In this document: piece after piece, positions 47,715 through 56,124 of the stretch
How positions within the stretch are numbered: position 1 is the first letter of the stretch
Layout: each line of letters opens with the position of its first letter
DNA from: Candidatus Kerfeldbacteria bacterium
Lineage (GTDB): Bacteria; Patescibacteriota; Patescibacteriia; SBBC01; CAIJZX01
Direction: 5' to 3'
DNA length: 57,961 nt
NCBI GenBank assembly: GCA_903825245.1
Contig: CAIJZX010000033.1
Coordinates: 1 to 57,961, forward strand
Translations under genes and position numbers: made by a program
The notes under the pieces: generated by a model
Told to the model about the DNA's origin: nothing
What the model saw: the letters and a program-made list of their open reading frames with translations, nothing else
The model's database searches: none

Positions 47715-48864
47715 TGGCGTAGACCGCTAACGTTTCCCGCGCCGCCCGTTTCCAACTGAATTTCTTAGCTTGCGTTTTTCCTTCACGAATCATTTTCTTT
47801 GCCACCAGCGGTCGGGTCAATACTTTGCGAATATTATCGGCCAGGGTCTCAACATCATCCGGTGTACTGAGCAAAGCCGCATTTCCGGTAATTTCCGGAA
47901 TTGCTGAAATGTTCGTCGTTATCACCGGCGTACCAAGCTGCATTGCCTCAAGCACCGGCAATCCGAATCCTTCATACCGAGTCGGGAAGACAAAAGCCGC
48001 CGCCTCGGACATAAGTTTCACTTTGTGATTGTGCGGCAAGTAGCCGAGTTGGTGGATTGACGGCAAATTCAGTTTCTTGATTAAGCGAGCAACATCGTCG
48101 CCGCGGTAGCCAACGCCGCCGGCAATTACTAATCCCGCATCTTTCACCGCCATCGGCTTCGTCCGTAACAGACGTTGCCAGGCTTGAATCAACGATGGAA
48201 TGTTTTTACGCGGATCAATTGTGCCGACGTAGAGCACGAATTTCTCGGGTAGCTTGTAGGCTTTGCGAACATTCGTCGTTCGATCGCGAAGTTGTAATAA
48301 CGTCGTATCCGCCGCTTCGTACACAACATGGATTTTTTTGCTGGGTACGCCGAAATGTTTGCGAATATCTTTTTTTGTGGCTTCGGAAACCGCAATGATG
48401 GCTGCCGCTTTTTTCACCGTTTGCGGCACCAGTATTTTCGTCGATGCGGTTTGCGACGGAAACCATTCCGGATGGTCGTAAATCGCTAAGTCGTGAATTG
48501 TTACTATGCTTGGACGGCTGTACGACAACGGCATAACATTCGCCGTGGCGTGAAACACATCAAGTCGATCGCGGTTCAGATATGACGCAATCAACATATG
48601 CGCATAGGCAAACGGTAGAAACTTTCCGTACCGAGAAAACGGCAACCGACGCACGGTCACCCGCGGACTAGAAAATTCATCCGTCACTGCGCTCGGCATT
48701 CGATGGTCGAAATATAAAAAGTACTCATTTCTACGATCAACCTCAAGCAATGCCTTGACGATATGAAAGGTATAATGTCCAATACCGGCTCGTTCACCAG
48801 AAAGTGGGTTGAGCATTGTTCTACAGTCGATACCGATGCGAAGTGGTTTATTTTTTGTGGCCAT
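47695..48864 (-). CDS. GT4-family glycosyltransferase
   Basis: 389 residues from ATG 48864. RIGIDCRTMLNPLSGERAGIGHYT, FHATANVMPL and the C-terminal VLYVGTIDPRKNIPSLIQAW and YEGFGLPVLEAMQLGTPVITTN are GT4 hallmarks, with the E-x7-E pair. Likely adds a sugar to a surface polysaccharide or lipid. ATG 48864 is chosen because the frame upstream adds only unconserved residues and overlaps the 48848 gene. Overlaps the next gene by about 20 nt. Confidence 0.92.
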   Translation of the reverse strand: MATKNKPLRIGIDCRTMLNPLSGERAGIGHYTFHIVKALLEVDRRNEYFLYFDHRMPSAVTDEFSSPRVTVRRLPFSRYGKFLPFAYAHMLIASYLNRDRLDVFHATANVMPLSYSRPSIVTIHDLAIYDHPEWFPSQTASTKILVPQTVKKAAAIIAVSEATKKDIRKHFGVPSKKIHVVYEAADTTLLQLRDRTTNVRKAYKLPEKFVLYVGTIDPRKNIPSLIQAWQRLLRTKPMAVKDAGLVIAGGVGYRGDDVARLIKKLNLPSIHQLGYLPHNHKVKLMSEAAAFVFPTRYEGFGLPVLEAMQLGTPVITTNISAIPEITGNAALLSTPDDVETLADNIRKVLTRPLVAKKMIREGKTQAKKFSWKRAARETLAVYASVAGQR

Positions 48865-49069
48865 ACATTTCTTGGCGAATACCATGAACGCCAAATGCGA
48901 CCAGGACGATGCCGGCCGCGGATGAAAGAATTGCGGCTCCCATTGTCCCGACGGTAACCACCTGGAGCGCTGACGTCAGTTGCATTTGCCATACTGCGCC
49001 AACCACAAACAAAAAACCAAGTCCGAGCCCTAAACTGGCGAGAATGAATTGGAGATGTAGGTGTTTCAT
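48848..49069 (-). CDS. Small two-TM membrane protein
   Basis: 73 residues with hydrophobic segments at about 7-27 and 40-62 and a basic C-terminus (RQEMYGHKK). No recognised family. It overlaps the start of the GT4 gene by 17 nt, so co-translation is likely. Confidence 0.6.
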   Translation of the reverse strand: MKHLHLQFILASLGLGLGFLFVVGAVWQMQLTSALQVVTVGTMGAAILSSAAGIVLVAFGVHGIRQEMYGHKK

Positions 49070-49099
49070 TTGTTTAAGAATAGCACAAACCGGAAGAAG

Positions 49100-49122
49100 A
49101 AAAAACCCATGAAATTCATGGG
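49100..49122 (-). terminator. Terminator of the CDP-alcohol phosphotransferase gene
   Basis: CCCATGAA-t-TTCATGGG reading on the minus strand, followed by TTTTTTC. The stem contains the TGA stop at 49116-49118. Confidence 0.8.
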
Positions 49123-49703
49123 CAAGATTCGTGAAAGAAGAGAATTGTGCGCCATCCAGATGTCAGTGACGGCAGTGCCCTGACCAAGCACATCGTAACG
49201 GCTAGCCATGTCACGATAACCGCGACATTTCCTGGTACGACCGGCACCAACACAAGTACCCAGGTCGTCACCTTTGCGCCACCATAGAGCGCCCGCATCG
49301 TCCGTGATGAGCATAGCCAATGCAGATGTGACCGTGCAACTTGCTCAAAACCATTCTTTGTAACAAGTCGGTTCGATTCGCGGAACCAGTCCACTACCAT
49401 GTCCCGTGACGTCGTTACGAGCGGCACCCACGGCGATACAAGTCCTAACAAGGCTAAGCATACCCATATCGTGTTGGCAAAAATGTGATCGGCAAACAAA
49501 TCTGCCAAAGTCCCCACCTCGTCAGCCTGACCAAAGTATCGCGCCACTCGACCATCGATTGCATCGAGCAGCACACAACCGATAATGATCAGCAGGGCAA
49601 GCGCTCTTGGTTCGGAGTGAGATCCGGAGAGTAACAGGTATCCGGCAGTGAAACTGCCGGCGATCCGAATAAGGCACAGCACATTCGCCAGACGCAGCTT
49701 CAT
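49116..49703 (-). CDS. CDP-alcohol phosphatidyltransferase-family membrane enzyme
   Basis: 195 residues. DGRVAR-x8-G-x3-D-x3-D (in DAIDGRVARYFGQADEVGTLADLFAD) is an exact match to the family's catalytic motif, preceded by a TM segment and followed by three more. Exchanges CMP of a CDP-alcohol for another alcohol at the membrane, as in phosphatidylglycerolphosphate or phosphatidylinositol synthases. Own promoter, strong Shine-Dalgarno (GAGGGAGGAA) and terminator, unlike the other enzymes here. Confidence 0.9.
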   Translation of the reverse strand: MKLRLANVLCLIRIAGSFTAGYLLLSGSHSEPRALALLIIIGCVLLDAIDGRVARYFGQADEVGTLADLFADHIFANTIWVCLALLGLVSPWVPLVTTSRDMVVDWFRESNRLVTKNGFEQVARSHLHWLCSSRTMRALYGGAKVTTWVLVLVPVVPGNVAVIVTWLAVTMCLVRALPSLTSGWRTILFFHESCP

Positions 49704-49739
49704 AGATTCCTCCCTCAGTAAAAAGAACTGATGTGGGCG

Positions 49740-49769
49740 ATCCTACACCAGCTATTGAGCATTTGTCAA
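49740..49769 (-). promoter_or_regulatory. Promoter of the CDP-alcohol phosphotransferase gene
   Basis: On the minus strand TTGACA (49769-49764), 18-nt spacer, TAGGAT (49745-49740). Confidence 0.6.
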
Positions 49770-49816
49770 CATTCTCGCTATAACTTCCCCACTCATTGCA
49801 AATGAACTGAAAAATC

Positions 49817-50332
49817 CTAATTTGTACCTTGATAGAACAATGTCTCGATCTGTTTTAAGTCCTCTGTTGGTTCCGTCTCGCTGAGACTAGATAATTCTTC
49901 CGACGGCTCCGCACATTCAAAGAATAGCATCCATTTACCGCTGGAATTGAATTTACAGTCAGGAAAGAGCATATGATGATGCCACGGTTTCTGTTGACTA
50001 TTGAGTTCCTTTGCTCGATCGATCATTTCTTTCATAACCGCGGTCGGAGTATATTCAGCCGACGTTGTTTCAACATGTAGAACATCCTTTCCGTGCAGAA
50101 GTTGAACCAACTGTTTTCCTACATCTGAGGGTTTTTGATTTGCGTGAACTGTGTAAAACTCCTGATCGGTACAATTTTCCAAAAACAAAACAAAATCACC
50201 GCTTTCGTTTAATTTGCATGATGGGGTAAGAATATGAAAATGCCACCGTTTCTTAGCATCAACTAGCTGTTGAGCAATAGTAACGATGTCATCTAGCGTG
50301 GTTTCTTGTTGTGCGATTTTCCAAAACTTCAT
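49817..50332 (-). CDS. Hypothetical protein with an internal duplication
   Basis: 171 residues with two similar halves, each with a KPWH(F/H)HxLxPxCKxNxSGxxxLFxE block: KKRWHFHILTPSCKLNESGDFVLFLE and QKPWHHHMLFPDCKFNSSGKWMLFFE. The shared His/Cys residues could bind metal. No recognised family; possibly cytoplasmic. It follows argS by 12 nt. Confidence 0.65.
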   Translation of the reverse strand: MKFWKIAQQETTLDDIVTIAQQLVDAKKRWHFHILTPSCKLNESGDFVLFLENCTDQEFYTVHANQKPSDVGKQLVQLLHGKDVLHVETTSAEYTPTAVMKEMIDRAKELNSQQKPWHHHMLFPDCKFNSSGKWMLFFECAEPSEELSSLSETEPTEDLKQIETLFYQGTN

Positions 50333-50344
50333 AGCGGATATAAA

Positions 50345-51970
50345 TCACATCTTCTCCGGTGCGGAGATACCCATCACCTTCAACGTTTTTTGCAAGACGA
50401 GTTGTGTTGCTTTCACAAGTTCCAATCGATGCGCCCACACTTTCTGCTCGTCAATCACGCGACAGTTGGTGTAGAACTCGTGGAACTTCGTCGCTAATTC
50501 CGTCGCATAGAAAGGTAATTTCTGCGTTTCATGCGAGGACGCTACTTCGCAAATAACATTCGGAAATTGCAATAATGTTTTCACCAGATTCAATTCCGAG
50601 GTATGTGGCGGCTCTTTTGAAACAACGCGCGGCAACTTACCGACCCTTTGCAACATGCTAGAAATTCTTGCATGAGCGTATTGGACGTAGAAGACCGGAT
50701 TCTTTTCCGATTTCTCCTTCGCCAAGGTCATATCGAAATCCATATGCGTGCTCGCGCGATGCATCAAGAAGAAGAATCGCGCCACATCGAGCCCAACTTC
50801 ATCGACAACTTCTTCGAGCGTCACGTACGTTCCGGCGCGCTTCGACATTTTCACCTCGACGCCGTCTTTCATCAGCCGCACCATTTGTACAATTTCGACA
50901 TCGAGTTTCTTCGCAAACCCTAGCGCATTCATGGCCGCGTTAAGACGCCCGATATAACCATGATGATCCGCACCAAGGAAAAGAATTTCGTGGTCAATCT
51001 TGCGAATCGCAAAACGATAGTACCGCAAGGCAATATCCGATAAGAAATATGCTTTCTCACCATCAGTTTTGATGAGAACGCGGTCCTTGTCATCACCGAA
51101 CGCCGTGGTGCGGAACCAGGTCGCGCCGTCTTTCACATACAACAGGTCATGGCTCTCTAATACCGCAAGTGCCTTGATGTCGAGCTTTTTTGCCCCTAAC
51201 GTACTTTCGCGGAACCACGCGTCAAACGTTATTTTCAATTTCTTCGCCACCACGCGTTGCAATTCTTTTATCATCGTCTCCAACACGCGGCCTTTAATTC
51301 GATCGCGTAAACTCGTCATGTCCCGCAACTTCAACTTATCGATTTTCATCTGCTTGGCTAAGTCACTAACATACTCACCTTGGTAACAATGTTCCGGATA
51401 CTCGGTCGGAATTCCGTTTTGTTGGAAGTAGCGGCGGATCACTGACTCAGCTAACACGTTGACTTGATTGCCAATATCATTCAAATAATATTCGCGCCAG
51501 ACTTTCCAACCATTCATGGCCATCACATTCGCCAACGTGTCACCGCTGAACGCACCGCGGCCGTTCCCAAGCGTCATCGGCCCGGTGGGATTCGCCGAAA
51601 TGTATTCCACCAGAACTTTTCGGTTTTTACCGTCGAGGTTCGATCCGAATTTCGTGTCCGCTAAAATCCCCTGGACCTGTTTCATGATCCACTGTGGCTT
51701 GACCGTAAAGTTGATGAACCCCGGACCGGCCACGTCGGCTTTCTCCAGCATCGATTTGACGAGGCCGAGTTGGGCAATCAAATTGGTAGCAATTTCCCGT
51801 GGATTTTGGTTGACGATCTTCGCCAATTTTAAAGCCACAGTTGAAGTGTAGTCACCGAATTGCGCTTCAGTCACCGGTTCGATCGGAATCTCAATGTCTT
51901 TGACTGCCGGATAGGCTTTTGTAATCGCAATACGGAGAAGTTTTCGGAGTTGTTCGTCGGGAAGAATCAT
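50345..51970 (-). CDS. argS: Arginyl-tRNA synthetase
   Basis: 541 residues from ATG 51970. SANPTGPMTLGNGRGAFSGD is the HIGH region in the T-L-G-N variant, GVEVKMSKRAGTYV holds KMSKS, and the C-terminal helical anticodon-binding domain follows (ARISSMLQRVG). The N-terminal additional domain is of normal size. Charges tRNA-Arg. TATACT (51982-51977) ends 6 nt before ATG, so the mRNA is predicted leaderless. Confidence 0.96.
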   Translation of the reverse strand: MILPDEQLRKLLRIAITKAYPAVKDIEIPIEPVTEAQFGDYTSTVALKLAKIVNQNPREIATNLIAQLGLVKSMLEKADVAGPGFINFTVKPQWIMKQVQGILADTKFGSNLDGKNRKVLVEYISANPTGPMTLGNGRGAFSGDTLANVMAMNGWKVWREYYLNDIGNQVNVLAESVIRRYFQQNGIPTEYPEHCYQGEYVSDLAKQMKIDKLKLRDMTSLRDRIKGRVLETMIKELQRVVAKKLKITFDAWFRESTLGAKKLDIKALAVLESHDLLYVKDGATWFRTTAFGDDKDRVLIKTDGEKAYFLSDIALRYYRFAIRKIDHEILFLGADHHGYIGRLNAAMNALGFAKKLDVEIVQMVRLMKDGVEVKMSKRAGTYVTLEEVVDEVGLDVARFFFLMHRASTHMDFDMTLAKEKSEKNPVFYVQYAHARISSMLQRVGKLPRVVSKEPPHTSELNLVKTLLQFPNVICEVASSHETQKLPFYATELATKFHEFYTNCRVIDEQKVWAHRLELVKATQLVLQKTLKVMGISAPEKM

Positions 51971-51997
51971 TGCTTTAGTATACACTATGTGACACGT

Positions 51998-52041
51998 CCC
52001 CTCCTAGGGTAGGAGGGGTGACGCATCGCGCCGGGGTGGTA
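51998..52041. repeat. Palindromic repeat copy between argS and smpB
   Basis: CCCCTCCTAGGGTAGGAGGGG, then the second hairpin around GACGC-atc-GCGCC and the tail GGGGTGG. Lies between divergent promoters. Confidence 0.8.
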
Positions 52042-52072
52042 GAGATGAGCACCACAATGCTACACTATATCC

Positions 52073-52519
52073 ATGCCCAACTTCGCCTCAAACCGAGAAG
52101 CCTTCCATAATTACGAAATCCTCGAAAAACTCGAGGCTGGTATTCAGTTAACCGGTCCGGAGGTGAAATCCATCAAAGGCGGGAATGTTTCGCTGAAAGG
52201 CAGTTTCGCGACCATCCATAACAACGAACTGCATTTGTTGAATATGCACGTCGGGTTGTATAAACCAGCGGCCATGATCCATCAAGAGCCGGACCGCACC
52301 CGCCGCCTCCTCGTCCACCGTAGTGACATCGACCGCTTCATCGGCAAAATTAAGTCCTCAGGGTTGTCGCTCGTTCCCCTGTCGATTTACAGCAAGAGCG
52401 GACTCATCAAAGTCGAACTCGGTTTAGGTCGCGGGAAAAAAGCCTATGATAAACGGCAATCGATTAAGAAGCGTGATGTGAAACGGCAGATTGGACGGGC
52501 GATGAGGGTGAAGGGGTAA
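52073..52519 (+). CDS. smpB: SsrA-binding protein SmpB
   Basis: 148 residues. NREAFHNYEILEKLEAGIQLTGPEVKSIKGGNVSLKGSF and HLLNMHVGLYKPA are the SmpB OB-fold, and the basic tail KKAYDKRQSIKKRDVKRQIGRAMR enters the ribosomal mRNA channel. Partner of the tmRNA at 54554-54964, only 2 kb away. TACACT (52061-52066) ends 6 nt before the ATG, so it is probably leaderless. Confidence 0.97.
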   Translation: MPNFASNREAFHNYEILEKLEAGIQLTGPEVKSIKGGNVSLKGSFATIHNNELHLLNMHVGLYKPAAMIHQEPDRTRRLLVHRSDIDRFIGKIKSSGLSLVPLSIYSKSGLIKVELGLGRGKKAYDKRQSIKKRDVKRQIGRAMRVKG

Positions 52520-52523
52520 TTAA

Positions 52524-53258
52524 ATGAACCAAGAACGGCCATCATTTGAGGAGCCTCAGGGTGAATGGAGCGGCGAGCCAGGTTTTGAATTTCTTGATCA
52601 TGCAACCGTACCGGAATTCTTGAAACAACTGTGTGAAAAAGAGTTTAATCGGAAAGTCCCTGCTGAGTATTCACACCTCATCAAAGGTGCAAGATTCGCA
52701 AAAATTGACGGGGCTTTAGGTGATTTGGCAGAGGGCATTTATGAAGCGTCTGGTATTTCTAGAAACAGAAGTATTGATTTTAATCAGCTCAATTCTTTTG
52801 GCCAAGAAATTATTTCTAGTTTCAAACAAAAACATACGATTATCGATTTGGCTGGTGGAGGAATGTTTGGTGGCACTATGAGGAGTTGGGTTGAAGCGGC
52901 TGGAGCTCAACGATATTTGAATGTAGACATTGGTGTCATGGAACGAGTTGAACGGCGAGACAACGTACTTGAAATCCATATTAAGGACGATATGTTGCAA
53001 TTTGCTTCGACCGCTCCAGATGAAACAGTAGAAACCTATATCCTTAGTGGGCTCGAAGATGATCCAAGGTGGCACGAAGCAGAACAATATCTTAAAAAGT
53101 TGATGTTTGAAATACAGCGTTCCTTAACGCATGATGGGCGTATCGTCCTTGGGCATCATCCGAATGATGATATTAATAGGATGTTCATCGGGAATTTTCC
53201 GACAATTGCTAAGCCTGAGGGGCGTTATCTGGAACGCGTACTTTCAAAGCGTCCGTAA
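52524..53258 (+). CDS. Putative SAM-dependent methyltransferase-like protein
   Basis: 244 residues. A hydrophobic strand with glycines, IIDLAGGGMFGG near residue 107, resembles the SAM-binding motif I; YLNVDIGV could be motif II and GRIVLGHH a later strand. The first 90 residues are unrelated and helical. Mild evidence only; substrate unknown. It follows smpB by 4 nt. Confidence 0.5.
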   Translation: MNQERPSFEEPQGEWSGEPGFEFLDHATVPEFLKQLCEKEFNRKVPAEYSHLIKGARFAKIDGALGDLAEGIYEASGISRNRSIDFNQLNSFGQEIISSFKQKHTIIDLAGGGMFGGTMRSWVEAAGAQRYLNVDIGVMERVERRDNVLEIHIKDDMLQFASTAPDETVETYILSGLEDDPRWHEAEQYLKKLMFEIQRSLTHDGRIVLGHHPNDDINRMFIGNFPTIAKPEGRYLERVLSKRP

Positions 53259-53290
53259 GAATATTATTTCTATAAATCGTAGATAATGAA

Positions 53291-53722
53291 ATGATCGTTG
53301 TAGCTACAATTCGTAACGCCAAGCACACCGACTGTCCCGCCTGCCAGAAACTCGGCCGGGTTCCGGAAATTGCCATCGCCCCAAACTACTTTCTGCCACT
53401 CGAATATTACCAAGCAATCGTCCGCGGTAAAAACATTTTTCTCGTGGCTGAAATTCAGAAAAAGGTTGTCGGATTTGTGATTGCGGAAAAAATTCAATCT
53501 GGTTTTCTCATTCAATACCTCATGGTCAGCAAAAGGTACCAACGACAAGGCATCGGTCGCACACTATTGGAAACGGTAGAACGCGAAGCTAAGAAACGAT
53601 GGGTGTATTTTCTCCTCGCCTATGCCGAGCTGAAAAGTCCGGGCATGAATAAGCTTCACAAACAACTTGGCTATCACTCGAGCCATGTCACCCGTGAGTG
53701 GAGTAAGGGTCTTACAAAATAA
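53291..53722 (+). CDS. GNAT-family N-acetyltransferase
   Basis: 143 residues. IQYLMVSKRYQRQGIGRTLLETVEREAKKR is the acetyl-CoA binding signature (Q-x-x-G-x-G/A). Acetylates an amine of unknown identity. Confidence 0.85.
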   Translation: MIVVATIRNAKHTDCPACQKLGRVPEIAIAPNYFLPLEYYQAIVRGKNIFLVAEIQKKVVGFVIAEKIQSGFLIQYLMVSKRYQRQGIGRTLLETVEREAKKRWVYFLLAYAELKSPGMNKLHKQLGYHSSHVTREWSKGLTK

Positions 53723-53790
53723 TCAGAATAGAAACATAACCACGAAAACAATACTTGTATTTCGCTGTCTTGCTACTGATTACTTCACAA

Positions 53791-54465
53791 TCACTTTACC
53801 GTAAACGTTAGTGTTTCATTCGCTGGCGCATCTTGCAGATTACAATATGCGTCTTTCATTGAAATCGTGTATACCCCGGGCGGAGTGGACGGCAAGACAT
53901 AGAAATCTTGTTTTTCGGTATCCGTAACAGGTACTGATCCGATCTCGTTGTCCAACCCAATAGGGCAACCCACGGTATCAGTAAAAAACAATCCTGGGCC
54001 TTTTTTCGCGTATTGCAAAATACTTTGATACCGTAGATTATCAACGAACCCCGAAGCTTTTGGTAGTTTCGCTTGCAGCCCAGCATCAAATGCGGTGTAT
54101 AAGGCCTTATCGGTCGTTGAAGCGTACGGTGGTATCGTTAAACCGATGTCGCTCACCATATGTGTGACCGTTTTATTCATATCCTGACCTTGCGAATTCG
54201 TGATATGGATTTTTTCGGTCTGAACGACTGAAGGCCAGCGATGCCGGTAAAGCTCCTCGACGGTTACAATACCACCCGGTGCAACCGTTGATGACACTAA
54301 CACAAGCTTCTTTGAGGTATTCAGTCCGAAGTAGTTCGTGACGACAGCAACATATCCAAACACAACGATAATAATTCCGAGTAGCACCGCAATGACGCGT
54401 CGGCGAACGATGTGGCGGGGTGAAGCCGGAACCAATGCGGGAGTGGTAGCGGGTTGTACTTCCAT
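53791..54465 (-). CDS. Anchored extracytoplasmic protein of unknown function
   Basis: About 224 residues from ATG 54465: short basic N-terminus (RHIVRRR), one TM helix at about 24-45, then an extracytoplasmic domain with Cys in VGCPIG and DAYCNLQ. No recognised family; the C-terminal part (PPGVYTISMKDAYCNLQ...LTFTV) looks like a beta sandwich. It is convergent with the GNAT gene and divergent from nothing. Confidence 0.6.
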   Translation of the reverse strand: MEVQPATTPALVPASPRHIVRRRVIAVLLGIIIVVFGYVAVVTNYFGLNTSKKLVLVSSTVAPGGIVTVEELYRHRWPSVVQTEKIHITNSQGQDMNKTVTHMVSDIGLTIPPYASTTDKALYTAFDAGLQAKLPKASGFVDNLRYQSILQYAKKGPGLFFTDTVGCPIGLDNEIGSVPVTDTEKQDFYVLPSTPPGVYTISMKDAYCNLQDAPANETLTFTVK

Positions 54466-54523
54466 ATGGTTTGTTGTTATTTGTCTATACTGCCATTCTA
54501 CCACCATTGAAATTTACAAACAA

Positions 54524-54551
54524 CAAACGCCGTCGTTTTAGGACAGCGTTT
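54524..54551 (-). terminator. Terminator after the tmRNA
   Basis: On the minus strand AAACGC pairs with GCGTTT, followed by GTTGTTTG. Confidence 0.5.
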
Positions 54552-54553
54552 CT

Positions 54554-54964
54554 TGGTGGAGATGGCGGGTCTTTCACCCGCGTGGCGATGGATTCCCCGA
54601 TGATACTGATCACATGCGTAGTCCACTGTTCGATACATCACCACGTAGACAATGGACGAGAAACCGTGATGATGGTGTTCAGACAATACCGATTGACAGG
54701 ACTGAACGGTCTACCAATCGGTCCGGCTAAATGACACCCGTGATTCCCTAACCGGAGTCAGGAGACGGATGAACCTTCGGTATTACGCGAGGGTCGGAAC
54801 AAACGACGGAGTCGCGAAAGCACGCGCGAACGCGGCTTTTACGTTCTGAAGTTTGCTGAGAAGTGTATTGGCACTTGTCATGTACGACATTTTTACGAAG
54901 TTGTCGTCGTTTCGGCATGATACCAATCGGGTTGTCAAACATCGATCGACGATTGAACATCCCC
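54554..54964 (-). ncRNA. ssrA: Transfer-messenger RNA (tmRNA)
   Basis: 411 nt on the minus strand. The 5' end GGGGATG (54964-54958) pairs with CATCTCC (54564-54558) as the acceptor stem (one G-U), then A and an encoded CCA (54556-54554). The T-arm is GCGGG-TGAAAGA-CCCGC, so the loop lacks the usual TTC. The tag frame starts with resume codon GCC (54872), encodes 29 residues beginning ANTLL and ending SFVPTLA, and stops with TAA at 54785-54783. Tags stalled proteins for proteolysis, with SmpB. Promoter TTGACA-17-TATACT lies upstream, leaving a leader of about 95 nt to be trimmed. Confidence 0.9.
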
Positions 54965-55066
54965 CGGCCACCTTGTGTTTCTCTCCTTCAACAACTCTCC
55001 GGGTTGGTTTCAGGATAGGTGACACAAGATGACCGGCAAATGTCCAAAGTTACAGTAAACGCCAAT

Positions 55067-55095
55067 AGTATAGAGCAAAACAGGCTTTTTGTCAA
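55067..55095 (-). promoter_or_regulatory. Promoter of the tmRNA gene
   Basis: On the minus strand TTGACA (55095-55090), 17-nt spacer, TATACT (55072-55067): perfect -35 and near-perfect -10, the best promoter in the window. The -35 shares one base with the inverted repeat at 55095-55161. Confidence 0.85.
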
Positions 55096-55161
55096 CCCCG
55101 CACCACTTTGGAGCTAACATTACTTCAAAAAAATATTGACTCATTCAAAGTGGTGCGGGGT
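55095..55161. repeat. Long inverted repeat between tmRNA and the 55182 gene (16-bp arms)
   Basis: ACCCCGCACCACTTTG (55095-55110) is the inverse of 55146-55161 with a 35-nt AT-rich loop. The first 12 bases of the arm are shared with the dnaK-leader repeat at 14394-14504. Confidence 0.85.
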
Positions 55162-55181
55162 CAAGGTTACGAGGACAAACT

Positions 55182-56120
55182 ATGGTAGATAATTCACCTG
55201 GCTTTTCCCTGAAAAAGGTGCTACGATTTGCGCATAAACTAATGAAAAAAAATATGCGGAAAGGCAATGTGCTCGCAATCGCAGTCATGGCGTTCGCCCT
55301 CGTGGCATTCTTGTTTGTGTTGGATTATTCGATGAACTCGACCGGCAAGTGGCCGTGGTCGGTGAATACGGCGAAGATATCAAATACGCATGTAGCTTGC
55401 ACCATGGAAGCGAAACTCTGTCCTGACGGAAGTTCTGTCGGACGCGTCGGACCGAATTGCGAATTCACACCGTGCCCTTCCGGTAATTCGAACATTTCAA
55501 CGAACAGCACATCGTCTACAACTATTACAGACAACTGCCAAGTCGACGCTGACTGCGCACTCGATATTTGTAGTGGGTGCTCTAACAAAGAGAGTTACCA
55601 GCAGTATATGAAACACGGTGGGACGTTAGCGTGTATGGCATTCGAAGGAGACGTTTGTGCCTGCCAACAAAACAAATGCGTTATCGCCGATTGGAAGACG
55701 TATACGAATACAGAGGATCACTACACCATCAAATACCCGGCAGACTATACCCAATCACTCAACGGAAATACGGTTGAGTTTCAGAAAAATGGTGACATAG
55801 GAAAGATTGGCCTGCACCTCGTCACTGTTTCAGTTTTTAGCGGTGTTGATCAAAACATCAATAGTAACAACGATCTGTACACGTGGGCAAAGAATGGCTT
55901 CTCGTCTTCAGCACCGATAGTCGCCTACCATAACAATCCTCGCACAGTGAAGCTCGGTGAAAATTCCTTTGTCAGAACAGATGGCGATCAAGGAAGTTCT
56001 GGTATTCCTGAGTACTTCGCCTTCCATAATACTGTCCTCTACGAGCTTACCGACCTCCATCCGTCGACCATGACCAGCGGTAACCAGAAAATTATCGCCT
56101 CGTTCCACTTCACGAAATAA
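55182..56120 (+). CDS. Anchored extracytoplasmic protein, tandem paralogue 1
   Basis: 312 residues from ATG 55182, or 288 from ATG 55254, which aligns with the start of the neighbouring paralogue. One TM helix (LAIAVMAFALVAFLFVLDY), then the phrase YSMNSTGKWPWSVN, which is almost identical in the next gene. The extracytoplasmic part has a Cys-rich region (TMEAKLCPDG...CEFTPCPSG...CQVDADCALDICSGCS...CMAFEGDVCACQQNKC) and a C-terminal beta domain beginning ADWKTYTNTEDHYTIKYP. Some Cys spacing resembles Kazal-like or small secreted inhibitor modules, but that is a guess. Confidence 0.7.
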   Translation: MVDNSPGFSLKKVLRFAHKLMKKNMRKGNVLAIAVMAFALVAFLFVLDYSMNSTGKWPWSVNTAKISNTHVACTMEAKLCPDGSSVGRVGPNCEFTPCPSGNSNISTNSTSSTTITDNCQVDADCALDICSGCSNKESYQQYMKHGGTLACMAFEGDVCACQQNKCVIADWKTYTNTEDHYTIKYPADYTQSLNGNTVEFQKNGDIGKIGLHLVTVSVFSGVDQNINSNNDLYTWAKNGFSSSAPIVAYHNNPRTVKLGENSFVRTDGDQGSSGIPEYFAFHNTVLYELTDLHPSTMTSGNQKIIASFHFTK

Positions 56121-56124
56121 CTCT

